Below are positions 34,140 through 45,847 of a stretch of 64,000 nucleotides of DNA, piece by piece. Location: assembly GCF_040869045.1 (NCBI RefSeq), contig NC_090323.1, forward strand, positions 172,630,083 to 172,694,082. The letters are read 5' to 3'. The stretch comes from Eurosta solidaginis. Lineage: Eukaryota > Arthropoda > Insecta > Diptera > Tephritidae. Position 1 is the first letter of the stretch; the number at the start of each line of letters is the position of its first letter. The position numbers and the translations under genes were made by a program. The notes beneath the pieces are model-generated. The model did no database searches, was not told the DNA's origin, and worked only from the letters and a program-made list of their open reading frames with translations.

Positions 34140-35390
34140 AATATTGTGGTGAAAGCTGAGCCTGGATTTTCAAAATATATTTGTTAAATTGCATTGAAAA
34201 TTAAACAAAAACCACGCTCTACAAAACCTTATCCCACCACTCCTTATGAATGATTCAGAATCAGGGGCGGTGTCGATGGAAAATGAGATGGCTCATTGCG
34301 GCGAATATGGAAGGAGGTATAATAATGGGCTGTATAGCCGGTACTATCGTTTATATTTTGTGGTTCGCAAGTGTGGGTTGGAAAGAGATATATTAAGATA
34401 GGAAAAGTGTTGCCCTTTTCATGGAGATGTTTTTTTCCTCTGAGACAATAGCTACTTCCTTCTCCGCGTCAGAGATATTATGCCTTTGCTACTTAATAAA
34501 CTAGTTAAAAAAGAGTTAAATATCAATTTAAAATCACGAGCCGGAGCCGTGCGCATCTTACGCAATATATATAAAAGTCTCATATCAATATCAACAGAAA
34601 TCAGCCCAGTTCTATCAATGAAACATCTATAAATTACATGCGCTTGCGCTGCCATCTGGCGAATACTAGCAACTGCCGGTAATGCAGTGTTAGTTGTAAT
34701 CAAATATTCACAATAGTGCAGGAGTACAAATAGATTTCTTTGTGTGCTTACAATCGTTTATTTCTCACAAATTATTTTAATAAAATATAGCTAAACAAAA
34801 GCACTACGACTAATAATGCCCAAAGCTCTCTAATAGCATGAATCCCCATCTTTACAACCAAAATGTTATTTATAGATTTGGATTCCAAATAAGAGCGAAA
34901 AAGGGACATGTACATAAAAACAGGAATTAGAAATAATATATAAGATTTTAGAATTTACCTTATGGAATATATCCTCATGCCAAATCTGGGCGATGCTGAA
35001 AATATGCATCACTTCATTCGTGCTTGTTCTGCCAAAAAGGATTTTTGGTAGATTAGCTTTATTTAAACACGAGTAATCCAGACATACCTGCAGGATCACG
35101 AAACATCCGTGGCCAGCCTACAATTAAAAAAGAACAGGGAAATTAATAGATAGGTCTTGGAAAGGAATATTAAGAATCACAGCCACAATAACACCACACT
35201 CTCCATTTGGTCTATACGCAATATAATAGAGACAGCTTTAAAACTGAACTGCGGAAAAAACTGCACTGGTCCTTTTCAGAAACATGTACAAAACGCGAAA
35301 TCTTATACCACTCAATGTTGACGGTGAAATTCTGGCCTTTAAGTAATAATGTAGAAGTAACTACTTTGAGTAACAATATAGGTTTTGTTG
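34140..35390. other. spacer, no gene recognised
   Basis: I see no domain-bearing ORF and no repeat shared with the rest of the window. Confidence 0.45.
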
Positions 35391-35399
35391 TTGTAGCTA

Positions 35400-35755
35400 A
35401 AAAAAAAACTCATCGGGCTACGTGGTTTGAAATACAAGTGTGCCTATCGTAAGAGGTGACTTAAATACTTAAAGGACTCAAGAAGCTGTGTAGTGCAATT
35501 TATAGCTTCTCCAGCCCAATTGTCAACCACACCTACCCGTGGTGAATCTTATTTCTTTAGCAGCGGGAGAAGGGGGAGAGGGGCGGTATGATCTAGAAGG
35601 TTCGATGTGGTCATACTGAATTGTTCTCGCGATAGTCGGGCTTGTACATTATTGGTACTTGTTACTAAAATGTACCAGCAATGGGCAATCAAAATATAAC
35701 ACTCCCAAAAACCTGCGGGAATGTTTTCATCTCCACAACAACAACGAAAATAACG
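35400..35755 (+). repeat. SINE-like family B copy
   Basis: The conserved 'GTGCCTATCGTAAGAGGTGAC' region, 'TATAGCTTCTCCAGCCCAAT' and 'GGTTCGATGTGGTCATACTG' follow in order. The copy ends CCACAACAACAACG at about 35735-35748. A short reversed GTTGTTGTAGC piece lies just upstream at 35388-35398. Confidence 0.65.
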
Positions 35756-35989
35756 CAGATGGGTTAAACATGGAAACAAGTGCGTATTTTTTCCTGTAAA
35801 AAATCAACTGGTGTCCAAAGTAATACATTGAATCTATTACATGGGTCTCCAAAAATTGCTTGCCCTTTAGCATACGCAATGAGAGCAGAACTGTGATATG
35901 GAATGAAAAATTATCTCTACAGTCATTTTTTTTGTTTTACATTGTACGCCCAATACTGCCGCATGATATTCATACGCTCACAAATAGTC

Positions 35990-36480
35990 CGGAGGAGTTC
36001 GGAGCTGTTCTCTGACGGAGGCACTCAACACTATTCAGCACCGGTATCGCCACCCTGCGAAGCAGAGTGACAGGCAGTTGGAAATGCTTAGTTGTTATTG
36101 CACTTATAGCAACATCTTCACAAGAAGCTACATGCAATGCATTATAACACGGCAGAAATGGGCAAAAAGGCAACATGCTGCCCAGAGTACCATCAACATA
36201 TAAATCGATTGCCCTCCGCTTGACGGAAAGTTTGGTGTGATATCCTTTCAATGGACCTGAGACTAGAAAACTAGAAACGCGCTTTGGCTTTCCGACCATT
36301 GTCACTTATGTTGACATATCGCCGTGCTGTTATTCGTTGGGCTTTATACCTTAAGACGGAAAAGGTTGACCATTATCTCCGACAGCCAAATCATGCGAAG
36401 TTCTTTGGACACATGTGTCGACAACACAGAGTCGATCACTGAATGCTGCAGATTTTTTAATTAAATGTCCCAGCACTTAA
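35990..36480 (+). pseudogene. LINE RNase H-region fragment, decayed
   Basis: The + strand pieces 'LTIISDSQIMRSSLDTCVDN' and 'ECCRFF' match the ISDSQAA...LD...N...ECC pattern of Jockey/I-type LINE RNase H domains (36365-36450). An upstream Cys/Leu-rich stretch in several frames fits the preceding connection region. Multiple stops and shifts are present. Confidence 0.5.
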
Positions 36481-36489
36481 GCATCAGTG

Positions 36490-37654
36490 GGAAACTGGAC
36501 AGGGGAGATTAAAGGCAACTGTTAAACAGATGAGCTAACTAGGAGGGGTGTGTTTGCCCGCATCCTTCCAGAAAATGGTAAGCAGGCCAAATATGCTCTA
36601 GCCAGCTATTTATACATGCGAGTCATAGAGGTTAGTTTGGGTTCTTGTTATCTATTTTCAAATTCCATAATTTTTACCGTCATCTCTGTGAGTTAGTTAA
36701 CTCGTTTACGTTTACTCTAAAAACCAAATGTCAGATGACAATTTCCAGCTGATCGCACAAAGGTTGACTAAACCAGCTTACAGAGATAAGTTAAAAGCAC
36801 CGGTAAGTCAAGAGACAAATGAGCTTACATAAAATATGTACTTCTTTAGTCCTTAAGCACACACATTAGCTAAACAACAAACATCTTTGTAGCTTTGACA
36901 ATTTCAAACTTCAACCGATACTCAACATTGTAGCTAATAATTGTGCAATAATCTGTCAGCAACAGCTGCTGATGTCATAAAAACCTTTTGAAGATGCTTT
37001 AACCAGTCAACGGCACATAAATACAACAACAATTGTCACAACTCCTACGTTAACCACAAACACTTAAACAAACTTTGAAGAATACCAACAACAGAAACAA
37101 AGTTCCCCCGTTTGTGCTTTGATCAGCCTGTGCGGCTAAATGTCATTTTTGTTAACGAGGCTCATATCTATGAGTATGTATGTATATATATAAGTTTTGT
37201 TTTTCTTCTAAGAATTATTGGCAAAATGTTGCTCGTTCGCTCGTTGCCCAACTGTGTTGATAATTTGCTACACTTTACACTACTCCCTTACACTCATACT
37301 TACATACATATTTACTTTGTCGATAAGTGGGCGGAATTGTGTAAAACATTCAAAAGATATCAATTGGGTGGCAACGAGGGCGTATTTTTTTATGTCTTGT
37401 TAAATATGGATCCACAAGATAATTGCATTGATAAAATCATTGATGAAAACAGTGGGGAAGCACCATAAATAAGGGTCGAACGTTGATGCTGGTAAGACAC
37501 TAATTGAATGTTAATCGTTATACGGCAGAGCAAAGAGATTGTCTGGCGATTTTGTTGTAGTGCGTAGCTACTTAGCAAAGATGAGAAATTAAATGATGGT
37601 GTTTTAATGAATAATAACTTTGAGCAAGAGGAAATGCCATTTGAAAAAAAAAAG
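36490..37654. other. spacer, no gene recognised
   Basis: A 118-codon ORF (37112-37468) has no domain and a Tyr/Ile-rich composition typical of AT-rich spacer. Confidence 0.45.
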
Positions 37655-39190
37655 AGTAAGAAAGTCTAAGTTTGTGTGAAACCCAACATTATATACCCAG
37701 CTGTGCACTTGAAACGCTGTTCTTGTTTGCTTTGTGTGGTTAATAGTGTTGTAAGGCTGTGTAATAAAACATATATATGTGGTTCTATTCTGAACTTATT
37801 TTCGTTAAAAAGAAGCAAAAAGCATACTTGAGCGGGTAAAAACGCAGTTTTCCTTCAGCTTTGTGGATTTCCCTACAAAAACTGTTTCTTTTGAAATAAA
37901 GGTATAACATGCCACATTTAGTTCGGATTGGGAGATTTTTGTTCGACTTATAGCATTAACAGTATTTTGGAAAGAGTAACAAAAAAAGGGGGGGGGGGGG
38001 GTCACGCCCATTTGACAAATTTGTTTAAGTTTTGTTCTTTGTTCAACCATAGCACTACTGAGGTAGAATATTGTGACGAATATTAGTGACACTAAGTAAT
38101 ACTCACATCACTAGTCTGATGATAAGTAAATGAAGCCACAACAACAATAAAGCAGGCAGTCACTTGTATCTACATAAACGAATTAATCATTATGTCTACA
38201 CATATGTACGTACACGCAGCGGAGAGAGACGCACAAACACATGCATATGTCTTATCTGAGATGCTCCCAAAAGTAGGCAATCATCTGTGGAAGTATCACT
38301 CACATATACACGCGTATGGGCTATGCGAGAAGCTATAACAATCATCTGTAGTTATAGCTGAGAAATTTATAGCTGGTAAACGAGTAGTAAAGCCTAGAAA
38401 AAGAAACGCCTAGAAGTATGCGAACGAAGGAAATCATAGATTATAAAAGGAGGTAAAGCCGAGAATCAGTAACCAGTTTGATTTAAGCACGCTATCTGTT
38501 GAGAAATAGAAGTGTTATTGTGAAGTACTTTAATAAAGGCCATTTTGCATTATTGAATAGTGGAGTTATTTATTCAACAGTTTAGTGATTCGAACGTTAG
38601 TAAAGGATTTGGAATAAGCGGAATTGCACTAAATTCGTTACAACAAAAAATATTCAGATCAGCACAAGCCATAGAACTGGGAGTATTTACACCATAAATA
38701 GTTCTGGAAAACACAAATTTTAACGGTTCAAACTGTCGGAGGTTTCGGATTTACGCCTTGTTAAATTTCTAAGCTTTCTTCTTCTGAATGTGGGTGGTGC
38801 CCCGCCCACATTCAACAATTTTTTGGAACTAATGTTTTGCGTCATAAAACTAATCAACCTACCAAATTTCATTAGCTAAGCCGTATTTAAATTTTTCCAT
38901 TTTTCAAAATTTTTGTTATCGAAAATGTGGGCGTGGTTAACGCCCGATTTCGCTCGTTTTCAATACCAAGCTATTCTGACCGTTTACCGAATTTGGTAAA
39001 TATATCTCAATATTTGCTTAAGGTATCGTATTAACGGACGGACGGACGGAAGGACATGGCTTAATCAACTTTTTTTTCGATACTGATGATTTTGATATAA
39101 GGAAGTCTATATCTATTTCGATTCCTTATACCTGTACAACCAACCATTATCCAATCAAAGTTATAATACCCTGTGTACAAGTACCCCGGA
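37655..39190 (-). mobile_element. diverged DINE-1-like copy H5 carrying an LTR insertion
   Basis: It begins with a degraded end (GTCTAAGTTTGTGTGAAACCC) and 'ATATACCCAGCTG'. Core blocks 'GTCACGCCCA' and 'GTGGTGCCCCGCCCAC' follow, then a GGACGGACGGAC block at about 39036-39048. The 5' part ends 'TATACCTGTACAACCAACC' and 'AATACCCTGTGTACAAG'. The end differs from H1-H4, indicating a second subfamily (see 55925-56160). A G-homopolymer lies at 37987-38001. Confidence 0.6.
38072..38642 (+). mobile_element. gypsy-type solo LTR
   Basis: It starts TGTGACGAATATTAG and ends ATTCGTTACA, so the terminal 10 bases form an imperfect inverted repeat of the TG...CA type. A TATAAAAGG box lies at 38442-38450 and AATAAA at 38532-38537. 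It shares 'GAGTTATTTATTC' and 'GATTCGAAC' with the LTR at 57302-57747. No internal region or second LTR is present. I cannot find an exact target duplication, so a truncated or recombined copy is possible. Confidence 0.6.
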
Positions 39191-39335
39191 TATAATTAAG
39201 AAAAGTATTGTCTTGTGGATCAAAGTATGAAACCGAACCGGTCTCGAGTTAATCTAAGCCAGATCCTATTTTAGTTTTCTGATACGTGTTTTTGTTTACC
39301 GGCGCCTTTGCTTGGTTTTTTTTTTGTGAACCCGT

Positions 39336-39465
39336 TTACAGGTTGTTGTAGTGATAAGGGCACTCCTCGAAAGTTTTGGGGAGTGTTATCGATGTTTATG
39401 GTTGTTGTTGTTGTTTTTGTAGCGATAAGGTTGCTCCCCGAAGGTTTCGTGGAGTGTTATCGATT
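39336..39465 (-). repeat. two truncated SINE-like family B 3' ends in tandem
   Basis: Both begin with a GTTGTT(G) tail and run 'GTAGCGATAAGG' or 'GTAGTGATAAGGGC' to 'GGAGTGTTATCGAT'. The second is cut exactly where the mitochondrial sequence begins. Confidence 0.65.
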
Positions 39466-39468
39466 TTA

Positions 39469-39718
39469 TTAACATCAATATGATTTATACCTTATATTTC
39501 TAGTTATGGATTAATTAATTATCCTTTAGTATTAGGGAATATAGTTTATAAATCTTTTGATCAAGGTTGATTTGAGTTTTTAGGTAGTCAAAATTTATAC
39601 AATAATTTAATTAAATATTCTCAATTACTTTTTGTTTTGCATAATAATAATTAAAAAATTTATTTAAAATTATTTATTTTATGAATTATTATATTAATAA
39701 TTGTATTATTAATAATTT
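39469..39718 (+). pseudogene. ND5: ND5 C-terminal fragment (mitochondrial origin)
   Basis: Read with the invertebrate mitochondrial code (TGA = Trp, ATA = Met), the frame gives a conserved 'SFDQGWFEFLGSQNL' block followed by a hydrophobic tail, as in the last part of fly NADH dehydrogenase subunit 5. An in-frame TAA interrupts the tail at about 39652, next to the 'NNN-KIYL' segment, and standard-code stops occur at each TGA. In the nucleus it is non-functional. It ends directly at the trnF acceptor stem, as in mtDNA. Confidence 0.85.
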
Positions 39719-39783
39719 ATTCAAATAGCTTAAATTTAGAGTATGACATTGAAGTTGTTAGGGTAATTAAAAATTGTTTGAAT
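39719..39783 (+). pseudogene. trnF: mitochondrial-type tRNA-Phe copy in NUMT
   Basis: The acceptor stem ATTCAAA (39719-39725) pairs with TTTGAAT (39777-39783). The D-arm AGCTT...AGAGT and the anticodon loop containing GAA (CATTGAAGTTG) are present. Confidence 0.8.
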
Positions 39784-39853
39784 ATATAAATAAATGTGTA
39801 TATGTGTATATGTTTGTATATATGGAATGAATAATTTATAGTAATAATAATGA

Positions 39854-39920
39854 AATTTATAAAATTTATTTTTCTTAATTTTACAATGAAAATGTAATGT
39901 TTTTATTAAACTATATAAAT
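39854..39920 (-). pseudogene. trnE: mitochondrial-type tRNA-Glu copy in NUMT
   Basis: On the minus strand it begins ATTTATATAGTTTAATA and carries the anticodon loop around TTC (reverse of CAATGAAAATG). The acceptor closes with ATAAATT. Confidence 0.75.
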
Positions 39921-39921
39921 T

Positions 39922-39982
39922 ATAGAAGTATAAATGGAATTAAACCATTAAAAGATAAAAGTTAGCAGCTTTTTCTTGATCA
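39922..39982 (-). pseudogene. trnS1: mitochondrial-type tRNA-Ser(AGN), 5'-truncated, in NUMT
   Basis: The reverse strand reads 'GATCAAGAAAAAGCTGCTAA' with anticodon GCT, then 'AATGGTTTAATTCCATTTATA'-like sequence (abbreviated). The first bases of the gene are missing, which marks the NUMT edge. Confidence 0.75.
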
Positions 39983-40789
39983 TCTTACCCCATTATCGAA
40001 CACAACAACGTTCGATTACATTCGGCAACATGATCGTGTTCAATGATCCAACTTGCTTAAACGAACATAATCGACATTGATGTAAAATCAACCAACTTAT
40101 TGCATGCGTGAATATAATCAATTCAGGCGTTTGCTCGTTTGCCTCAACAGCGATTACATTTATCGGAATGAAAAGGCAAATATGAAAACACCATGCGTCT
40201 GAATATTTGTATGATTCTTCCGCCCTTACGTCGCGGCGTCAAGCTACATATAAAAGAATATGTACCAGACAGTTGAAGCAGTATGCTCTTCTAATGAAAT
40301 CCCTATTATTTTGCCTAGAAAAAGTGCTCAAACAAACGCGGAGGATCACTACTGTATACAAATTTTTATCCCATTTATAGACTCAGCAATTCAGAATTTG
40401 GAATTACGATTCTACATTTTAAAATGTAAAAAACACATTAGTGTTTTTTCCGTGTAAATATGACTTTTTTAAATTAAATTTTTTTGCTAGACTCAAAAAT
40501 TTGCTCATATCTTTAAAGAGGAGGGATTTAAGGCTCACGATAGGCATATTAACTTAACACTACTTTTGGCGTGACATACTTATAAGTTAGACGTCGTCAG
40601 TACAGCAGAGCTACTAGGTGTGGTCCTTGCCAATACTTTCAATGCTGGTTGTATTTATCAGTGTAATTTGAAGCCGATAAAAAGCCTCACCCTCAGAATA
40701 ATCTTCGCCCTCTAAATCAATGAGTTTGATTGAACTAAGGCAATTGAAGTAAATAGCCTGCATTTCTCATATTTCGATTCCAATTCTGC
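39983..40789. other. spacer, no gene recognised
   Basis: I see nothing that I can support. Confidence 0.45.
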
Positions 40790-41410
40790 TGTCTCCCTCT
40801 TCCTATTTGTAATTCCTAATCTTATTTTTAGATCTATTCCAATACCTATTACTTTTCATATTCCTATTCCTTTTCTTATTCCTGTTTCCATTCTTATTCC
40901 TACTTCTATTCCTTTTTCCTATGACTATTTATTTACCCATTTTATTTCAATTTCTGTTCCTCTTCTTTTCCTATTCGTATTTCTGTTGCCATTGTTATTA
41001 TTTTTCCTATTCTCATTTATTTTCTTAATCATATTCCTATTCTTATTTGAAATCCCCTTCCCTTTTCTAATCTTATTCCTATTCCTTTCTTATTCGTATT
41101 CTCATTCCTTTTCGTATTCCTATTCCTATTCCTCTTCTTATTCCTATTCCTATTGTTATTCTTATTCCTGTACCTATTGCTATTCCTATTCCTATTCATA
41201 TTCCTATTCCTATTCCTATTGCTATTACTATTGCTTAACCTGTTTCTATTCCTATTCCCATTCCTATTACTAATCCTCTTCCTATTCCTTTGATATTCCT
41301 ATTTTTATTCCTATTCCTATACCTATTCCTATTCCTAATTCCATTCCTATTTCTATTCCTATTCCTCTTCCTTTTCCTTTCAATCTCACCCCCACTCTCC
41401 CTCTCCCTAT
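40790..41410 (+). repeat. (TATTCC)n hexanucleotide tract
   Basis: Over 600 bases are built from CCTATT/TTATTC hexamers with point changes, purest at 41110-41350. The Ser/Tyr-rich + ORF and Arg/Asn-rich minus ORF over it are artefacts. Confidence 0.85.
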
Positions 41411-43029
41411 CCCGTTGTGACACAATAAAATATTAAGTAATTAAAAAGCGCCCCAATATTGATTTTTCTTCCACCACATAAAAAGTATACAAATCCAATT
41501 TCCCATAACGTGTACATAACAACGAACACTTTTTATGCTTACTAATACATACATAGATATCCCATATTTAGTTTTCACTAAAATATGCATACAAATTTCT
41601 AAAATGAATTTCAATTTGCTCCCCGTCCGAAAGAGAATTTTGGGGATTCATTTGTTGACGGGAGCACACAAATGTTGGCCGATGATATGCCCTTCAAGGA
41701 TATCTGTAAATGCGCATCTTATTGTTTGAAATCTTGTGAGTAAGCGAGATGAGTAAAACGAATTATGGCTGGGTTAACGGTGTGTCAGAAGAATGGAGTT
41801 GGTGCGCTGAAACTAATGTCATTTATTTAGAGAAAACCTAACAATAATTGAGAGCAAGGGTACAACATGTTATGTATGCAAATACATATCTACTACCATA
41901 TTTGTGCATACATTCAAATGTAGGGAGGCACATGTATAACGTCAGATTACTCTATGCAGAGACAAGAAGCGAGTAACGTGAATTTCAGACTTGGACGTTT
42001 AGTCAATTTTAAGCTTGGTCGCACAAACATTCACGTCATTCGACAAAATTACGATTATATACGCTCGATGAAACAACAAAAGCAATTATAATGGTAAACA
42101 AAAATATCATAAGGAAAAACAAATTTAAGGCCATGAAATGAGCTAGCGAATAGCCGATAAGTGTGTATTTTTAGCTCAGTGTCTTATTCCTTTTTCAACA
42201 ACATTTTTACAGTGTTTCAGAATGAGTTTTATCTAATTTTGATTGCATTTTTAAATGTACCGTTAATAAATATTGCAATGCAGAACGGCTACCGCTGTAT
42301 GTATGTTGTATGATGAGGTCCCAATGATAAAATCCCGGATAAGACAAATATCGACTCCAGAAATTCCATCGACACTCATATACTGTAGTACTGAGATATT
42401 TACGTATTTCGCTTGCAAAAGCTTTCTTGTTAAGCCTGAAATTATTATTTGTCCTAACCTTCTACTCCCCTATGCTACTAACGCAGTGCGAGTTGCGCAG
42501 GAGGTTTTGAGGGATGTTATCGATGTTGATGCCCCTATTTAATTAGAAGCTTGGCAAGATATGTGCCAGCCCGGCGCTTGCCTAGCTGATACGACACCAA
42601 TTTTTCACAAGCAGATTGCATGCGGAAGGCGGTATTCTAAAGACACACTAGCGTGTATATTGCTATCTCCTGACACACACTGAAATCCTCTTACTGGTTG
42701 AGGGGTTTATCGCATCCCCGCAGTAGGCATTCCTATTGTTTAAGGGCTAAACTGAAAGTCTTATATTGTAGAGAAATTAAAAAGCCTACTTCTGTTTAGT
42801 TCACCTAATCCAAGGCAAAATGCGGACTATGCCTATTGGATGCTCTGTAGACAGGCGTATATTTGGCTATAATTGTAATAAGCTTTCCTGATATCGTGTC
42901 ATCTTGGAAAGTAAAGGTGTCCTTACCCAGGAAGGGGACGCTTCTGTTGTCTTATGACTAAAATAAACTACTCAATAGCTTTTAACGAAATTTATAGGTG
43001 ATGAGTTAGATAGCGAGAGAATGGTATCG
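41411..43029. other. spacer with a short SINE B remnant
   Basis: A family B 3' piece ('GAGGTTTTGAGGGATGTTATCGATGTTGATG' region, abbreviated) lies at about 42497-42535. Nothing else is recognised. Confidence 0.45.
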
Positions 43030-43034
43030 CAAGA

Positions 43035-43125
43035 TGATCAACAAGGAACTGCTTTAATCAATGATTTAGGACGGAATAACAAGGAAGTGCTATCATCAAT
43101 GATTTAGACCGGAATAACAAGATAA
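43035..43125 (+). repeat. two direct copies of a 43-bp unit
   Basis: 'CAATGATTTAGGACGGAATA' and 'CAATGATTTAGACCGGAATA' repeat with spacing of about 42 bases, each followed by ACAAG. Confidence 0.6.
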
Positions 43126-43394
43126 CAAGGAGAATGTGAAGTCTGTGAGGTTGGTGAGGAAGCGGTCTGTGAGCCCCGAAAAAAAAATGCATTGATAACG
43201 AAACGAAAGCCATTAAGAATTTAATTTTAATTTTTATTCCCAAAGGCTATGGGCGTACTAATAATGACCTGCCTTTTGGGCTCACATGCATACAAATTAG
43301 ACCTGTCATCAATTCAAGTTGATGCAGAAATTACAGGTTGCAGTAATAAATGGTTCAACAAGTTCTGTGCGTGTTCTGCGTTCTCGCGCTGAAG

Positions 43395-43570
43395 GCTGCG
43401 GCTATTAGGAACGTATTTGGCCCCTAAAAGTCTAGTGGTTTAAGACGGAGAGCACGGAGTTATTTCATAACTTTAGTCCTGGTATTCAGGTGGGGTTTTC
43501 TGTTAAGTCTTCAAACAAACTCTGGTAACACTATGGCTGTTTTGAGTTTACGTGAGGTTGCTTTTGACCC
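43395..43570 (+). mobile_element. LINE 3' UTR-like fragment, reverse of 27040-27190
   Basis: The reverse complement contains 'ATAGTGTTACCAGAGTTTGTT' (abbreviated) and 'AAATAACTCCGTGCTCT'. These match the block order at 27090-27180. The LINE would therefore be on + here. The coding part is not recognisable. Confidence 0.4.
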
Positions 43571-45057
43571 ACCCGTTTAGCCTGTATCGGCAAAAGAATT
43601 CTCTCATTGACAGTTGAAATCTCTTCGTCGGATATAAACTATCACACTTTGTCAGAAACATGAATTAGAGATTTACCCATTTACACTCCATAAGTATGAA
43701 CATGGTAGAATGTAAAGTAACTTAATCTTAAAAAAATTCTGCATCTAGCATTGCCTCTCAGTCTGTGAGAGTAGGTAAAATGGTGCTAGTAAAATCAACA
43801 AATCGTTTCCGTTGTTCTTGACTTAACGGAGATTCGGTGAAATTGATCGAATTATGGTTAACTCGACCGAGTTCTTTGTCAAACGAACAAATTAGCTTAA
43901 TCATTTCAACAGAAGAGAAATTGCCGCTCTTAAGTTAACAAAATTTTGTAAAATTGACAGATTCTTAATCAATCTAACTAATTTTTTTGTTAACACAACT
44001 GATCTCACTGGTCATTTCAATAGCGATTAACAGTTAATACATGAGCAAATTTCAAAGAGAATTTTACGCTCACAGCGCTCTCTACTTTGTACTTATGTAT
44101 GCTGTGTACTATCTGCCTTGCAAATGCCGCAACATAGGTACTTTCGTACAAAGCTGTCGCAACAACTTTTTTGTTCATTTGACTACTAAAACGGTCAATT
44201 ACGGATCAACGAATTGTGCGCAGTTGATTCAACATCTTGTTGCGATGGATAAAAATGGACAGAAATTTTGGTTGAATTGACCCATATTTCGGTTGATATT
44301 AGCAGTATTTTTCTTTCAGTGTACGAAGGCCAAATGACTTTGCGCCAACATAATGCATACAGCAAAACAAGACGAAAAATAAATAAAAGAAAAACGAAAA
44401 CGATTTGTAAGAAAATAATATACAAACAAATCTGTAAAATTAAAAATTAAATTTTAATCTCTATTCTCCCGAACAATGAAGGCAATGCGTATCTCTGTGG
44501 AACACAAAAGCTAACTTCGCATTAACAACAAAAATAGAGCTTTGAGCAACAATAATAAAAATAGCAGCAATCCACAAAGCCGCTAAAAGTCAAGTGTAAG
44601 TAAGCAAATTGTTGTTGTTGCTGTGAGACCTTAAGTTGCCTTTAGCCTTCAAAAATATTAAATAACATCCCTCCAACGTTGGGCGCACAACAATACTAAC
44701 ATTAAAATATATTTGTGTTTAAGCTCGCTCATGTATAAATATTTAGTCTATTACGAAAATTAAGGCTATGCTGGATGCAGCTTTATAATGTTCTATAACA
44801 CGACGTTTTTTATTTTCTTCAAATAATATAAAGGAATGCGAAAATTTTCCGCAATCCACACATATCCTCCATATCATGCCACAACGGGCAATCGCTATTG
44901 AAAGAGATACGCTGCCTTAGGTCACCAACAAAAACCTACAAACACTCAACAACCACTCACAAGCTACTCAGCGCCTACTCAATGCGATTTGAGTGCACTT
45001 TGCTTATGAATTATTGTTAGGTGCTCACGTGTGGTTTTCCTTTTGTGAGTTTTCTAT
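43571..45057. other. spacer, no gene recognised
   Basis: 43790-44300 holds many short GTTAAC / TTGAC..AATT motifs, possibly an old DNA element. I cannot define ends. Confidence 0.4.
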
Positions 45058-45059
45058 TA

Positions 45060-45480
45060 GGGGGACTCATGTAACCGTATAAATGCCTTATAAAGTGTGT
45101 AAACGTATAAATTTATCTAGTTTACGCACGAGCTGTCAAATTTTGTATGAAAAATCATTTACACAATTTGTATAAATTTACGCACACATTTCATTGTGTA
45201 AACGCGGTAAACTCAAAGGAATGCTACCTTGCAGACATTACAGACGGCATTTTCATCAAAAATCTCCAACATCAACAAGTAAAGGCGTTTTAGTTTTGAT
45301 TTTTCACTTAATCTTGGTATTTTTTAATTTGTATAACAATCAAAAAAATTTTTTTGGAAATAACACAGCTGAAAAACCATCAAGTTTATCAAGAGTATTA
45401 CTAGGTGCGTTCATATAACCGCGTGTGTAAATGGATATAATTTTACACCTTATAAGTTTATATGCTATCATGAGTCCCCC
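45060..45480. mobile_element. 421-bp MITE with TA target duplication
   Basis: The left end GGGGGACTCATGTAACCGTA and the inverted right end GGGGGACTCATGATAGCATA continue matching for about 45 bases with gaps. TA flanks both sides (45058-45059, 45481-45482). The inside is AT-rich with repeated GTGTAAA motifs and no transposase. Confidence 0.7.
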
Positions 45481-45847
45481 TATTGTTTTCATATCTTGGC
45501 ATTTTCGTGCAGGCAAAGAAGAATTTCTATGATTTTCGCTTTTATTGTTATTATTATATTTTTTTTTTGTTCTCATATCGCTTTAGCTAATATAAGCAGT
45601 TGCTTGAATTTTCTGTGTTGCTGGACACTTGAATTTAATCGAGCTTAATCTTAACTTGCTTATTTGTGCTTGGAGTCTATTTGACTTGTTGCTGACATTT
45701 TACATTTATTAAGTTGGTATGTGAGATAAATTGCCTTGATTACTCTCTTGGTGATAAGCGTTTGTATTAAAAACTTTTCCTTATAGTGACATATGAATTG
45801 CTGTTAGTTCAGGCAATCTCATCAAGCAAAATGTCACTCAGTTATAA

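Larger units (their letters stand above)
39466..39982 (+). other. NUMT: nuclear copy of mtDNA (ND5 3' end, trnF, trnE, trnS1)
   Basis: Four consecutive mitochondrial genes are recognisable in the fly order and with correct relative strands: ND5 and trnF on +, trnE and trnS(AGN) on minus. The copy breaks inside trnS1. It joins a truncated SINE B at the left. The trnF-trnE spacer is unusually long, about 70 bases, with TGTATA repeats. Confidence 0.85.

Noticed and set aside
37112..37468. 118-codon ORF as a possible gene
   Set aside because: No domain, no splice or poly(A) context, and composition equal to the surrounding spacer.
40986..41423. Ser/Tyr-rich + ORF and Arg/Asn-rich minus ORF
   Set aside because: Direct translation of a hexanucleotide microsatellite.
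43790..44300. GTTAAC/TTGACNNAATT-rich region as a DNA transposon
   Set aside because: No convincing terminal inverted repeats or target duplication could be defined.
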